From NCBI RefSeq assembly GCF_900291985.1, contig NZ_LT985980.1, positions 186,001 to 250,000 on the forward strand: DNA of 64,000 nucleotides, written 5' to 3'. Of the stretch, positions 8,610 to 17,720 are shown piece after piece. This stretch comes from Lysinibacillus timonensis. GTDB lineage: Bacteria > Bacillota > Bacilli > Bacillales_A > Planococcaceae. Position 1 is the stretch's first letter; each line of letters starts with the position of its first letter. A program made the position numbers and the translations under genes. The notes below the pieces were generated by a model that did not search any database, was not told the origin of the DNA, and saw only the letters and a program-made list of their open reading frames with translations.

Positions 8610-8828
8610 TTAAAACTCAATTGTTTCTGTTTCGGACTTTTTCGCTTCATTTAGTGGATATTTTGATAGACTTGCAATACTTTGTGCAACTGTAGCAACT
8701 TGCTCAACTAGTGCATTATCACGAACATTTCGATACGTTTTTGAAGTTAAAACTGGTTTACCAAACTCATCAAGTCCAGTTTCGAAATATAGTTTTAAAC
8801 TAGCTTCTTCAAAATTATAAACTGCCAT
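8610..8828 (-). CDS. DUF1659 domain protein
   Basis: Small 72-residue protein of unknown function. The DUF1659 pattern is visible: LKLYFETGLDEFGKPVLTSKTYRNV followed by a helix (QVATVAQSIASLSKYPLNEA). It has a strong GAAGGGGGTG RBS. It is the first gene of the group with DUF2922 and YvrJ. The same size (72 residues) and the same MAV start as its neighbour are noteworthy, but the two sequences are not clearly homologous. Confidence 0.85.
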   Translation of the reverse strand: MAVYNFEEASLKLYFETGLDEFGKPVLTSKTYRNVRDNALVEQVATVAQSIASLSKYPLNEAKKSETETIEF

Positions 8829-9077
8829 TGTTTCACCCCCTTCTCATCCTGTTATATATATCGTTTGGGTGAAAAAGGAGACATTCATAGTGAAAACTTT
8901 TTAAGTTCCTTTTATAATAGTAGATAGAGATCTAAACAAACTCTAATATAAGTAAGGATATGCGCAACGGTAGTGGTAATAGTTTTTCGGTGTTTCTCCT
9001 AATATTGAAAAGGACTTACTGAAAATCTTGGATAAGCTAGATAGTCTATCCGTTGATTGTATAAAGAGGTGAATGTT

Positions 9078-9506
9078 TTGTTATCAGGTTGGTTTATGTG
9101 GTTTATATTCTTTTGGGTTATTGTTTTAGTATCACTTATGGCAATTGGTGGCTTCTTTATGTTCCGAAAATTTTTAAAAGCCTTACCAAAGCAAGACGGT
9201 TGGTCAGATTTGGACTGGCAAAACTACTTTATCAAGAAAACAATTCACTTATGGGGTGAAGATTCAAAGGAATTATTAAATGAATTAGTTAGCCCAGTAC
9301 CTGAATTATTTAGACAAGTAGCAAAGGAAAAGATTGCAGGAAAAATAGGCGAAATAGCATTAGATGAAAAAGCGAAGAAAATTAGTCTGGATATTATTAT
9401 ACGTGGGTATATTCAAGCTACCCCAAAACGAGATCATAAATTCTTACGGAAAAAATTAGACGAAATGAGTATCGATGTTTCACCATATGAACACCTATTT
9501 GATTAA
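9078..9506 (+). CDS. DUF2621 family membrane protein (YneK-like)
   Basis: 142-residue protein with one N-terminal membrane helix (WFMWFIFFWVIVLVSLMAIGGFFMF) and a soluble domain (DGWSDLDWQNYFIKKTIHLWG ... YIQATPKRDHKFL) typical of DUF2621/YneK. I choose TTG 9078 as start because AGAGGTG lies 6 nt upstream; the TTG at 9057 has no RBS. It converges with ccdC, the same neighbourhood as B. subtilis yneJ-yneK. Function unknown; context hints at envelope or cytochrome biogenesis. Confidence 0.82.
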   Translation: MLSGWFMWFIFFWVIVLVSLMAIGGFFMFRKFLKALPKQDGWSDLDWQNYFIKKTIHLWGEDSKELLNELVSPVPELFRQVAKEKIAGKIGEIALDEKAKKISLDIIIRGYIQATPKRDHKFLRKKLDEMSIDVSPYEHLFD

Positions 9507-9509
9507 TTA

Positions 9510-9547
9510 AAAAACTGGCGACTCGAAGTAATGAGGCGCCAGTTTTT
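9510..9547. terminator. Bidirectional terminator between DUF2621 and ccdC genes
   Basis: Arms AAAACTGGCG/CGCCAGTTTT with A- and T-tracts on the two sides, between convergent genes. Confidence 0.8.
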
Positions 9548-9555
9548 ATGTTTGC

Positions 9556-10038
9556 TTATATATGTTTTTCAAGTTTTTTATATTTCATAAGCATTGCCAA
9601 TCTCCATGGCCATAGCATCGCAAATGCTAAAATCCAAAACATACCAGCTAATTCGCCTACATCAAAAGAATCACTTAAAAATAGTTTAAGTATGATTCGT
9701 ACGAGCAATAATCCAACTAGTATGAAGAAAAACGCTTTCGAACGTTTCATGTAAATATCGTTATTACGTACTTCAAATTTAGATGTCGCAATGAGAACAG
9801 TCGAAAAAATGACTCCAACGACAACAGCCTCTAATATTTGTATAGGCGAAACTCGGAATTCTTCAAAAACAAACATGAAAGCACCCGTAGACATTGCAAT
9901 GGGAGGAATTAAAATCTTCTTCGCATTAACAGGCTTTTTTTGAGCACGCATACGGGCAAACATTACCAACGTCCCCATAACAATAGCCATTAATGTCGAG
10001 CCTATTACGAAATAATGAGAAGGTATATTAGCGAACAT
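9556..10038 (-). CDS. ccdC: CcdC family membrane protein
   Basis: Integral membrane protein of 160 residues with about five hydrophobic helices, homologous in pattern to B. subtilis CcdC (YneJ): PSHYFVIGSTLMAIVMGTLVMFARMRAQKKPVNAKKILIPP and WPWRLAMLMKY. It is encoded in the ccd locus but was reported in B. subtilis as not essential for cytochrome c maturation. The ATG at 10036-10038 has GGAGG 6 nt upstream, so the TTG one codon earlier is not needed. Confidence 0.9.
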   Translation of the reverse strand: MFANIPSHYFVIGSTLMAIVMGTLVMFARMRAQKKPVNAKKILIPPIAMSTGAFMFVFEEFRVSPIQILEAVVVGVIFSTVLIATSKFEVRNNDIYMKRSKAFFFILVGLLLVRIILKLFLSDSFDVGELAGMFWILAFAMLWPWRLAMLMKYKKLEKHI

Positions 10039-10286
10039 CAAATTCCTCCTCTATAATGGTTGAATCTATTTTTTGTATTTATTTATATCTTAACATATCC
10101 AATCGCCTAATACATAATATATCCAGTTAAAATACAAATCAAGTCTAAACTAAGTTTAGCAACCTATTTTTAACATAAAAGAGCAAAAACTTCCGATTTT
10201 GATTTAAAAATGGTCCTTATCGTTTAATAATTCCTTAAAACCCACTTTTATTTGTAGGTTCAACAATAATTCACCCACAAATAAAA

Positions 10287-10312
10287 GGACAAATACTTTT
10301 TTTGTATTTGCC
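10287..10312 (-). terminator. Terminator of the SLH protein gene
   Basis: Arms GGCAAATAC/GTATTTGTCC around an A7 loop, with a CCTTTTATTT tail on the minus strand, 23 nt past the stop. Confidence 0.7.
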
Positions 10313-10334
10313 CTCTTTCAAGATAATCTTTTTA

Positions 10335-11381
10335 TTATTCAGTATAAAAAATTAACACTTCTGGTACTTCCTCAGATTCAAATAACATTTCTCCGTCAAG
10401 GTATACATCGACAAGTTCTAATTGATTGAATACGTTGTTCGTTATACAAAGGTCTCCTGCAATGGATACATTTTGTATTTTTATATAGTCTGCATTGACA
10501 TATACTTCACCAACAATATCGATGTTATCGCCGTTAAATGTGATTGGATTTTCTACTGTTCCACCATTATTTAAGATTAACACTGATATACCTTTAATTT
10601 CAGTGCCAGCAACATTCACAATCATTTCAGAGTTTGATAAAGCATCACGATTTTCTGCAGAAAACACACCAGCTAGACTTTCATCGAAAGTATATTCTCC
10701 ATTAGTTGTAATTACTTTGTCTCCTTCAACATTAATTACTTGTAAATATGGATATGTTGCTTCAATTGCTTTTACTAGAAATACGGCCATTTGACCACGT
10801 GTCACATTTTTAGATCCGTCAAACGTTGTAGGAGTGCGTCCTGCTGTCACTTGATGTTCAAAAAGAGCTGCAACCGTTTCTTTGTAACTAGGATATACAT
10901 CAGTGAATGGTAAGGCATCAACATTTGTTGCAGTCAAATTAAAAGCTGCTGATAAAATTAATGCCATATGGTAGCGAGTAATGGGTTTGTTTATACCATA
11001 AGAACCATCTTCAAATCCATTAATATAACCTGCATTATGCATAGCTGCAATCGCGCCGTAATAAGGATGACTAGTCGATACATCAGTAAATTGGGGGTTC
11101 GTTACATTGTCAGTATCTAATTCTAGTAAACCCGCAAGAATAATAGCCATTTGACCTCTAGTTATACTTGCATTTGGTTTATACGTATTATCAGGAAAAC
11201 CTGTTACATACCCATTAGTTGCTAAATTCATTACTGCATCATAGTAGTAATCTGCTTCTTTAACATCAGTAAAGATTTCATTCGCATTTGTTGTAGTCGG
11301 TCCTATCATGAAAGAACTTAATGTAACTACAGTCGCAGTCATCGCTGAATAGACTAATTTTGTAATTTTCTTTTTGTTCAT
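10335..11381 (-). CDS. Secreted S-layer homology (SLH) domain protein
   Basis: Exported protein anchored to secondary cell wall polymer by SLH domains. The 348 residues have a signal peptide (about 1-34, ending TTTNANE). Three SLH repeats follow at about 36-85, 97-146 and 155-205, each with the conserved ITRGQMA, ITRYHMA or VTRGQMA motif. A C-terminal beta-rich region (about 220-348) with repeated VEN/DNIDIVGEVYVNADYIKIQNVSI-like strands looks like a right-handed beta-helix; its role is unknown. The gene sits between ccdC and the ccd response regulator, so it interrupts an otherwise conserved locus. Confidence 0.92.
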   Translation of the reverse strand: MNKKKITKLVYSAMTATVVTLSSFMIGPTTTNANEIFTDVKEADYYYDAVMNLATNGYVTGFPDNTYKPNASITRGQMAIILAGLLELDTDNVTNPQFTDVSTSHPYYGAIAAMHNAGYINGFEDGSYGINKPITRYHMALILSAAFNLTATNVDALPFTDVYPSYKETVAALFEHQVTAGRTPTTFDGSKNVTRGQMAVFLVKAIEATYPYLQVINVEGDKVITTNGEYTFDESLAGVFSAENRDALSNSEMIVNVAGTEIKGISVLILNNGGTVENPITFNGDNIDIVGEVYVNADYIKIQNVSIAGDLCITNNVFNQLELVDVYLDGEMLFESEEVPEVLIFYTE

Positions 11382-11607
11382 TAAAAATTCTCCTAACTTG
11401 TAAGTCTGTGATGTTGTAAATCAATTATATATAGAATAATGTTAATAGACTATTGCTAAAAATATTGTAACTTACATACATTGGTGGTGATTTAGGTAAA
11501 AACTGACGCTTTCATTTTGCCATCTGGAAAGAACTTACTTAACTTGCTGTTTTCGTCCTTGTTTTGTTGACGTATACTATTAAACAAATCGCTTCAATTC
11601 CATTAAA
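11382..11607. other. Intergenic region upstream of the SLH gene
   Basis: AT-rich and ORF-free. It probably carries the SLH gene promoter, but no element stood out strongly enough to call. Confidence 0.4.
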
Positions 11608-11637
11608 AATGTCCATGAGAACCATCTCATGGACATT
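11608..11637 (-). terminator. Terminator of the response regulator gene
   Basis: Perfect 12-bp arms AATGTCCATGAG/CTCATGGACATT followed by T5 on the minus strand. Confidence 0.85.
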
Positions 11638-11711
11638 GGACATTTATTATTTTCAATTTATTAACTAAAAATATAAATTCTGTCTATAGAAAACAAAATT
11701 TTAGGGACGAA

Positions 11712-12077
11712 TTAATAATTATCAAGTAAATTATCGACAACCATTTTCAGCTGATTTGCGTCAAAAGGTTTTGTAATAAAATCCTTTGCACCGTTTTCAA
11801 TCGCTTCAACAATGATACGCTGTTGTCCAATAGCAGTAATCATAATTATTTTGGCATCGGGATGTCGTGGAATTATTTCTTTTAATGCATCTAAACCTGA
11901 CATAACGGGCATAGTTAAATCCATTGTAACTAGATCAGGTAACAGCTGATCGTATAATTCGACAGCTTCTTTACCATTTGCCGCTTCACCTACGACATCA
12001 AATCCCCATTCTTTAAACATATTCCCTACTGCCGTTCTCATAAATAATGCATCATCGACTACTAATACTGTTGGCAT
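11712..12077 (-). CDS. Single-domain response regulator (CcdB/YneI-like)
   Basis: CheY-like receiver without an output domain (121 residues). Visible are the acidic pair Asp8/Asp9, the phosphoacceptor Asp53 in TMDLTMP, the switch Thr81 and Lys103 in ITKPF. It lies 60 nt downstream of ccdA, matching the position of the response-regulator gene yneI (CcdB) in the B. subtilis ccd locus. The partner kinase is unknown. Confidence 0.88.
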   Translation of the reverse strand: MPTVLVVDDALFMRTAVGNMFKEWGFDVVGEAANGKEAVELYDQLLPDLVTMDLTMPVMSGLDALKEIIPRHPDAKIIMITAIGQQRIIVEAIENGAKDFITKPFDANQLKMVVDNLLDNY

Positions 12078-12137
12078 ATCTCATTCCCTCTCACGAAAAC
12101 ATAAAAGAATCTTTTCTATGTTGTATTGATGTAAAAC

Positions 12138-12848
12138 TTAGAAGCCTGTAAAACCACCAAAAATAGGTGTTAAAAGACGGATAATATAATCTAAACCATC
12201 GAAGAATAGAAGAATACCTACCGCAATCATAATATAGCCTCCAACTTTAACAATTAGCTGGCTATTTTTGCGAATCCAACCTAATCTTGATATGAAGAAC
12301 GATAGAATAAAGAATGGAATAGCAAAACCAAAGTAGTATGCTAACATATACAACATTCCAGATTCTGGGTTAGATCCAGCTAATAAAATGATTGATGCTA
12401 AAATAGGTCCTGTACATGGTGTCCAACCAGCTGCGAATGCAAGACCAATTAAAACTGATCCAAAATATCCTGATGGACGATTTTTAAATTCAATTTTACG
12501 ATCCTTCATTAAGAAATCAATTTGTAACAATCCTACAATCATTAAACCAAATACGACAATTAAAATTGCACCAATCTGTCGAATCAGATCTTGATAATTA
12601 ATAAAGAAATCTTTAAATATGGATGCACTGAAACCAATGGCAATAAAGATGATTGAAAATCCGATTAAAAAGAAAATCGTATGTAAAATAGCACTTCTTT
12701 GTAACATGCCTTTTTGATCTTTCAGTTCAGAATAGCTCATACCAGTAATATATGATAAGAATGCTGGATATAAAGGCAATGTACATGGTGAAATAAAGCT
12801 TAAAAAACCAGCACCGAATGCTAAAAAGACATTAATATCTGTTTCCAT
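12138..12848 (-). CDS. ccdA: Cytochrome c biogenesis thiol-reductant membrane protein
   Basis: CcdA/DsbD-type six-helix membrane protein that passes reducing equivalents across the membrane to keep apocytochrome c (and, in spore formers, spore-cortex factors) thiols reduced. The 236 residues carry the two redox cysteines in FISPCTLPLYPAFLSY (Cys22) and AAGWTPCTGPILA. I start at METDINVF (12848), which has AAGGAG 10 nt upstream. The 11 codons before it are excluded. It heads the ccd gene group on the minus strand. Confidence 0.95.
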   Translation of the reverse strand: METDINVFLAFGAGFLSFISPCTLPLYPAFLSYITGMSYSELKDQKGMLQRSAILHTIFFLIGFSIIFIAIGFSASIFKDFFINYQDLIRQIGAILIVVFGLMIVGLLQIDFLMKDRKIEFKNRPSGYFGSVLIGLAFAAGWTPCTGPILASIILLAGSNPESGMLYMLAYYFGFAIPFFILSFFISRLGWIRKNSQLIVKVGGYIMIAVGILLFFDGLDYIIRLLTPIFGGFTGF

Positions 12849-13043
12849 TAATGCGTCGCTCCTTACAATTAATGTCTTCATAGTATCAAATTTTGATAAA
12901 AAAAGCGTTCAATTATATTTGAAACCTTCTTGTCCATTTTATGAAATCTTTATGAACTTGTCTTCAAACAACATAATTTTACCATAATTTGTTTCATAGT
13001 GTCACTTTTCTTGAATCATATGGCTTTCTCTTTTCACTGCAAA

Positions 13044-13676
13044 TTATTTCATAATAATGGATTGCCTTTCTTCTTTAGCAAGCCGGATATTCCAAATTGG
13101 TTCAAACCGATTAATGATATAATTTCTCACCGACTTCATATCACTTTTTGAAGTTAATGGACATAACTGAATCTGTACCTTTGATGTGTTAAATTTTTCA
13201 GTGATGTTCGCATTTACATGACAATGAGTTGCTGTACCATCTTTAAAACAACTTTTTGGTGAAATATTCCCAATATGTTGGTTAAATCGTACTTTAAATG
13301 AATTAGCACATACCCCAGTAAATACGAGCTCTTGGTCTACGATGATTGTATATACTCCCGATTTGTTTAAAATCGTTTCATTCCCTTTGATTTGGAAGTG
13401 TGAATAGTTCAAATCACCATAGTTATTCAAAAATTTTTTATAATAAGTATCCCCTTCATTTTTTAATTGAAGAATAGCAGGGCCAGCAGGTAAATCCAGT
13501 AAATGGCTATATTTTTGTACACAATGTTCTTTTATTGAATCGTATCGATGATGAGCAATGAGTTCCCCTAATGTTTTTTTTACAAATTTAGAAAAAGTGT
13601 TGAAAAGTCCAGAATCCATTTGTATCAGTTCAGCTTTGTAAAAATCAAATTGCTTATCCCCAATTGTTAAAAGCAT
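13044..13676 (-). CDS. Divergent GIY-YIG-like nuclease-fold protein
   Basis: 210-residue cytoplasmic protein. Its C-terminal half follows a degenerate GIY-YIG layout: GVYTI at 107-111, FTGV at 119-122 (in place of Y-x-G), Arg130 in SFKVRFNQH, and RFEPIWN at 190-196, where the family has a catalytic Glu and a conserved Asn. This arrangement recalls Eco29kI-like and other stand-alone GIY-YIG enzymes. The N-terminal 100 residues were not recognised. No methylase lies nearby, so restriction activity is not implied. The assignment rests on motif spacing only. Confidence 0.5.
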   Translation of the reverse strand: MLLTIGDKQFDFYKAELIQMDSGLFNTFSKFVKKTLGELIAHHRYDSIKEHCVQKYSHLLDLPAGPAILQLKNEGDTYYKKFLNNYGDLNYSHFQIKGNETILNKSGVYTIIVDQELVFTGVCANSFKVRFNQHIGNISPKSCFKDGTATHCHVNANITEKFNTSKVQIQLCPLTSKSDMKSVRNYIINRFEPIWNIRLAKEERQSIIMK

Positions 13677-13821
13677 CTCTAACCCCTCTTTGTTTTGATA
13701 CTTCGAAATCCATTTTGTTACTACTAAATACTTTACTAGATTTACTTGATATTATCTAATAATACAATTCAGAAATTTCCTAATTTTTATAGAAATAAAT
13801 AAAAAAATTCGTTACACTCCT

Positions 13822-13843
13822 GGGCTTTCCATTTGAAAAGCCC
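13822..13843. terminator. Hairpin between the GIY-YIG-like and rarD genes
   Basis: Inverted repeat GGGCTTTCC/GGAAAGCCC-like (one bulge) with T-rich sequence on the plus side only. It suits a plus-strand transcript better than the minus-strand rarD gene upstream, so its role is unclear. Confidence 0.4.
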
Positions 13844-13914
13844 TTTTACCTTTTTTAAGAGTTCACGAATTATTTTAGATGTTTATTTAAATATATAACT
13901 TTTAAATTCTCTTA

Positions 13915-14841
13915 CTAATTTACGTTGACCGGATCTTGATGTTGTGGTTGGTGACGCTTTTTAAACTCACTAATTGTCGAGGTAATAAAAAGTATAATAG
14001 ATAACCAAATAAAACCGAATGCAATTAAATCTACTAAATTAAATGGTTCATGATAAAGGACTACCCCAAGTATTAAAACGACAGTTGGTGTGAAATATTG
14101 AAGGAAGCCAATTAAATATTGCGGAATACGCTGTGCCCCTTTTGAAAATAATACGAGTGGTACAGCCGTAACAATACCACCTAATACAAGTAATAGATCT
14201 GTTGTAATATTAACTTGTAATAAGGACGTCGGTTGTGTTCCCCATAAATAAATATAAAACGCAATAGCAAACGGTAAAATAAATAGCGTTTCAATTGCTA
14301 ATCCACGCGTTGCATCCAATTGAATTTTTTTCTTAAAAGCACCATATGTAGCGAAGCTCAATGCGATTAATAAAGCAATCCAAGGAACCTCACCATAACT
14401 TATCGTCATGATTAATACTCCTATAAACGCTACCATTACAGCAATTACTTGAGCTTTTGATAGTCTCTCCTTAAAGAAAATAACCCCGAATAATACAGTT
14501 AATAGAGGATTAATATAATACCCTAAACTTGTATCTACTACATGATCATGATTGACCGCCCATATATAGATGTACCAATTACAAGTAATCGCAACTGAAG
14601 CGGTTAATAATGAAAAGAATTGCTTTTTGTTTTTCCATAATGAGTGAATATCTTCCAATAACTGTTTGCGTTGACGAATAATCAATATGAAAATAATCGT
14701 AAAAATAAATGACCAAATGACTCGATTGATTAATATTTCTAAGCTATTCACATGCTCAATGAGCTTCCAATAAAGTGGGAATAACCCCCATATGACGTAA
14801 GCCCCAAAGGCATACAGTATTCCTTTTTGCTCTTCTGACAA
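13915..14841 (-). CDS. rarD: RarD-type EamA/DMT family permease
   Basis: Ten-helix drug/metabolite transporter superfamily protein of the RarD subfamily (308 residues); substrate unknown. Typical sequence includes QKGILYAFGAYVIWGLFPLYWK, NRVIWSF, ACNWYIYIWAVNHDHVVDTSLGYYINPLL and the C-terminal FLQYFTPTVVLILGV. I choose TTG 14841 because it has AAGGTG 6 nt upstream and gives the usual SEEQKG beginning. The 44 in-frame codons upstream are not family-like and overlap the terminator region of the next operon. Confidence 0.9.
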   Translation of the reverse strand: MSEEQKGILYAFGAYVIWGLFPLYWKLIEHVNSLEILINRVIWSFIFTIIFILIIRQRKQLLEDIHSLWKNKKQFFSLLTASVAITCNWYIYIWAVNHDHVVDTSLGYYINPLLTVLFGVIFFKERLSKAQVIAVMVAFIGVLIMTISYGEVPWIALLIALSFATYGAFKKKIQLDATRGLAIETLFILPFAIAFYIYLWGTQPTSLLQVNITTDLLLVLGGIVTAVPLVLFSKGAQRIPQYLIGFLQYFTPTVVLILGVVLYHEPFNLVDLIAFGFIWLSIILFITSTISEFKKRHQPQHQDPVNVN

Positions 14842-14962
14842 TGATGACACCTTCTTGTTTAAATTGAAAAATATATCCCAATTATAGTTCTTTGCATGAT
14901 GATAGTAAATTGGTATTTCTTTTGCTTTGTACAACAAAGGATTAAAAAAGCACATAAAAAAA

Positions 14963-15001
14963 TTCACTTCCAACTGAAATGATCGGTCAATTGGAAGCGA
15001 A
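14963..15001 (-). terminator. Terminator of the ABC exporter operon
   Basis: Arms TTCGCTTCCAA/TTGGAAGTGAA with a T7 tail, 17 nt past the permease stop. Confidence 0.85.
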
Positions 15002-15017
15002 TATGATTTGTTTTTTC

Positions 15018-16262
15018 TTAGCTGGTTACTTTAAAAACGGTTTTGATTTTTTGAATAATACCACCACTACTATATGTTAACACGCTACGCTTGTAGAATG
15101 AGAGACTTAATAAGTATGCAACGATTACAGTTAGAATTAGCAATGCTAATGATAACATTGGTTCAATTGGTGATAAGTCTGTTGCCCCGATTCTCATTGG
15201 CATCACCATTCCAGATGTTAGTGGAATGTATGAGAAAATTTTAATAAGTAATGTGTCAGGATTCGCAACACCAGAAATCATTACGTAAAAACCAACTAAT
15301 AAAATCATCATTGCCGGAGTTAATACTTGTGATGCTTCTTCTACTTTTGATACGAGTGATCCGAACAATGCACCAACGATTAAGAACAAGATGACAGTGA
15401 AGAAAATAAAAGCTATGACATAAAGAATATAACTTAATGATAATTGGCCAACCATTGAATCGATCATGCCGATGCTTGACTCTTGGGAATTAGCTCCTTT
15501 AAGACTTACAATAGCAAATAATGCACCAATAATAATTGCAAATTGTGTTAATGCAATCAATAGAACACCGTAAATTTTTGATTGGAAGTGCGTACTTGGT
15601 TTAATGCTTACTAATAACATTTCAAGTGCACGAGAACCTTTTTCAGAAGCAATATCCGTTGTGATCATTGATAAAAATGTCGTAATAAAGAAATAGATCA
15701 CAATTCCAACAATATAGGAGACAAACATACCGGATGTTTTCTCGTCTTCACTTTTCCCATCTACTGTTTCATCGATATTCGTCATCGTAATGATCGGTTG
15801 ACTATTTAATATTCGCTCAGCGTCTTGTGCTGACAGTTGTAGAGATTGAATACCATATATTTTTGCAGCGTATTCAATGTGAGAGTTAATCGTCGATTGA
15901 TCATTTAATTGCAAAGGTGTATACGTAGAAACATCCGCCTTTAACTGATTATCCTGCTCGGATAACACTACGACTGCGTCAAGATTTTCTTCTTTTAATT
16001 GCGTATGCAATTCATCAATATTCTGATCTGACAATGAATATTGAATGTCTTGATCCGAAATAAAGATTGGTTCAATATCCACATTTGTTTCATTTACTAA
16101 TGCCACTTTAATGGGTTCGTCTTTAAATAATATACTAGAAATTTCACCCCAATAGATGACAACGGCCATTATCGCAACATACAGTAATGTTAAAGAAATA
16201 AATGACTTGGAACGTAACTTTTGTTTATATACTTGCTTTACTAAAATCCATAATTTATTCAT
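15018..16262 (-). CDS. ABC-2 type exporter permease (NatB-like)
   Basis: Membrane component of an ATP-driven exporter (414 residues). There is one N-terminal helix (about 20-40), a long extracytoplasmic domain (about 45-175), then five helices between about 178 and 405. This is the NatB/ABC2 layout, with the helix-flanking motif TDIASEKGSRALEMLLVSIKP. The start codon overlaps the end of the ATPase gene by 8 nt, so translation is coupled. NatAB in B. subtilis exports sodium, but the substrate here cannot be told. Confidence 0.88.
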   Translation of the reverse strand: MNKLWILVKQVYKQKLRSKSFISLTLLYVAIMAVVIYWGEISSILFKDEPIKVALVNETNVDIEPIFISDQDIQYSLSDQNIDELHTQLKEENLDAVVVLSEQDNQLKADVSTYTPLQLNDQSTINSHIEYAAKIYGIQSLQLSAQDAERILNSQPIITMTNIDETVDGKSEDEKTSGMFVSYIVGIVIYFFITTFLSMITTDIASEKGSRALEMLLVSIKPSTHFQSKIYGVLLIALTQFAIIIGALFAIVSLKGANSQESSIGMIDSMVGQLSLSYILYVIAFIFFTVILFLIVGALFGSLVSKVEEASQVLTPAMMILLVGFYVMISGVANPDTLLIKIFSYIPLTSGMVMPMRIGATDLSPIEPMLSLALLILTVIVAYLLSLSFYKRSVLTYSSGGIIQKIKTVFKVTS

Positions 16263-17154
16263 TTTCTACACCAACCTTATCTCTGAAAATCTCATCAAGT
16301 GATAAATAATCTAGACTAAATTTTTCAATATAGCTGCCGTTTGATACGACATCAAAGATAGGTTTTGCATAGGACTCGTCAACTAAAGTAAGAACAATAT
16401 CTCCTCTTTCGGTTCTAATATCCTTAACACCTGGCATTTTTTCTAACCTTTCTTTATTTACATCAGTGCGGATTGTTAACCTTGTTTTACCGTATTGCTT
16501 CTTTAAATCAAGTAAACTACCAGAAAAAAGAGAAACACCCCGTTTTAATAAACATAAATGATCGCAAAGCTCTTCAACATTATCCATTTGATGACTCGAA
16601 AATAGAATGGTCATCCCTTGCTCCTTTAACAACAGGATGGCATTTTTCAATAAATCTCGATTAACCGGATCAAGGCCACTAAATGGTTCATCTAATATTA
16701 GAAATTTAGGTTTATGAATGAAGCTTGCGATTAGCTGAACTTTCTGCTGGTTCCCTTTTGATAGAGTTTCAGCTTTATCATGTCGTTTTTCTTCTAAGTC
16801 AAAACGTTTGATCCAAAAGTCGATTTCTTGTTTAATTTCCGCTTTTTTCATTCCTCTTAGTTCGCCAAAGAAATACAATTGCTCTTCTACCTTCATTTGT
16901 GGGAAAATTCCGCGCTCTTCTGGAAGATAGCCTAAAATATCACGATTTACCTTTTTAATTGGTTTTCCGTCCCACGTAATATTTCCTTTCGTAGGCTCTT
17001 GTAAATCTAAAATCATACGGAATGTTGTTGTTTTCCCTGCACCATTTTGGCCGATTAAGCCAAAAATTTCACCTTTGCCAATCGTAAAATTTAGGTCATT
17101 CACCGCAATGAAATCCTTATATTTTTTTACAACATGCTCTAAAGTCAAAGTCAT
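16255..17154 (-). CDS. ABC exporter ATP-binding protein (NatA-like)
   Basis: Energises the permease encoded directly downstream. The 299 residues contain Walker A GQNGAGKTT (about 35-43), a Q-loop, signature LSKGNQQKV, Walker B FLILDEPFSGLD and the H-loop FSSHQMD, followed by a C-terminal DUF4162-type extension with DYLSLDEIFRDKV. GGGAG lies upstream of the ATG. It is the third gene of an operon padR - DUF2812 - ATPase - permease. Confidence 0.93.
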   Translation of the reverse strand: MTLTLEHVVKKYKDFIAVNDLNFTIGKGEIFGLIGQNGAGKTTTFRMILDLQEPTKGNITWDGKPIKKVNRDILGYLPEERGIFPQMKVEEQLYFFGELRGMKKAEIKQEIDFWIKRFDLEEKRHDKAETLSKGNQQKVQLIASFIHKPKFLILDEPFSGLDPVNRDLLKNAILLLKEQGMTILFSSHQMDNVEELCDHLCLLKRGVSLFSGSLLDLKKQYGKTRLTIRTDVNKERLEKMPGVKDIRTERGDIVLTLVDESYAKPIFDVVSNGSYIEKFSLDYLSLDEIFRDKVGVENE

Positions 17155-17168
17155 GATAAACTCCCTTT

Positions 17169-17720
17169 CTAATCGTGGAAAATGTCTAACTTAGATTTTA
17201 AATCTTTACGTTTTTGAACAACTCTATATAGGGGTATTCCAATAATGAATGCCGCAAGTAAATTGAAAAAACCTACATAATCGTTTATTGATAACGTTTT
17301 TGTAATATTTATAAAATCCATCACATTTAATAAGCCGATAAAAAAATTTAGTAAGAATACAAAAAGGAATAGATAATAAATTCGATTTAAATAATCCAAT
17401 TTGGATGAAGTGTCCGAATATAGTTCAAAATTACCTTCTATTGATTCCTTGCGAAAATAAGCCCAAGAAAACGATTTTGACACAAGTTCCACTCCCGTTT
17501 CCTGTAAAAAGGCAATGTACTCCTTACTGTTATCTTTCGTATTGATGCTAGTTAGTAGCTCGTTTCGATAGATGTATTTCCCTGGTTCTCCCTTTTCAAA
17601 CTTGAAATATCCAATTCCGTACTTTGTTAAATGCCAGCCACTCTGACTCATTTTGTTGACCCATTGTTCTTCCTTTTCATAATCAATGAAGAATCGAATC
17701 TTTAACAATTTCTCAGTCAT
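17169..17720 (-). CDS. DUF2812 membrane protein of the PadR-ABC operon
   Basis: 183-residue protein. The N-terminal soluble domain contains YEKEEQWVNKMSQSGWHLTKYG and YIYRNELL, characteristic of DUF2812 proteins, and is followed by two helices at about 112-132 and 146-166. I start at ATG 17720, which overlaps the padR stop by 8 nt and has GGGGTGG 5 nt upstream. DUF2812 genes are commonly paired with padR-like regulators. The biochemical role is unknown; it may be an anti-regulator or transporter accessory. Confidence 0.82.
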   Translation of the reverse strand: MTEKLLKIRFFIDYEKEEQWVNKMSQSGWHLTKYGIGYFKFEKGEPGKYIYRNELLTSINTKDNSKEYIAFLQETGVELVSKSFSWAYFRKESIEGNFELYSDTSSKLDYLNRIYYLFLFVFLLNFFIGLLNVMDFINITKTLSINDYVGFFNLLAAFIIGIPLYRVVQKRKDLKSKLDIFHD

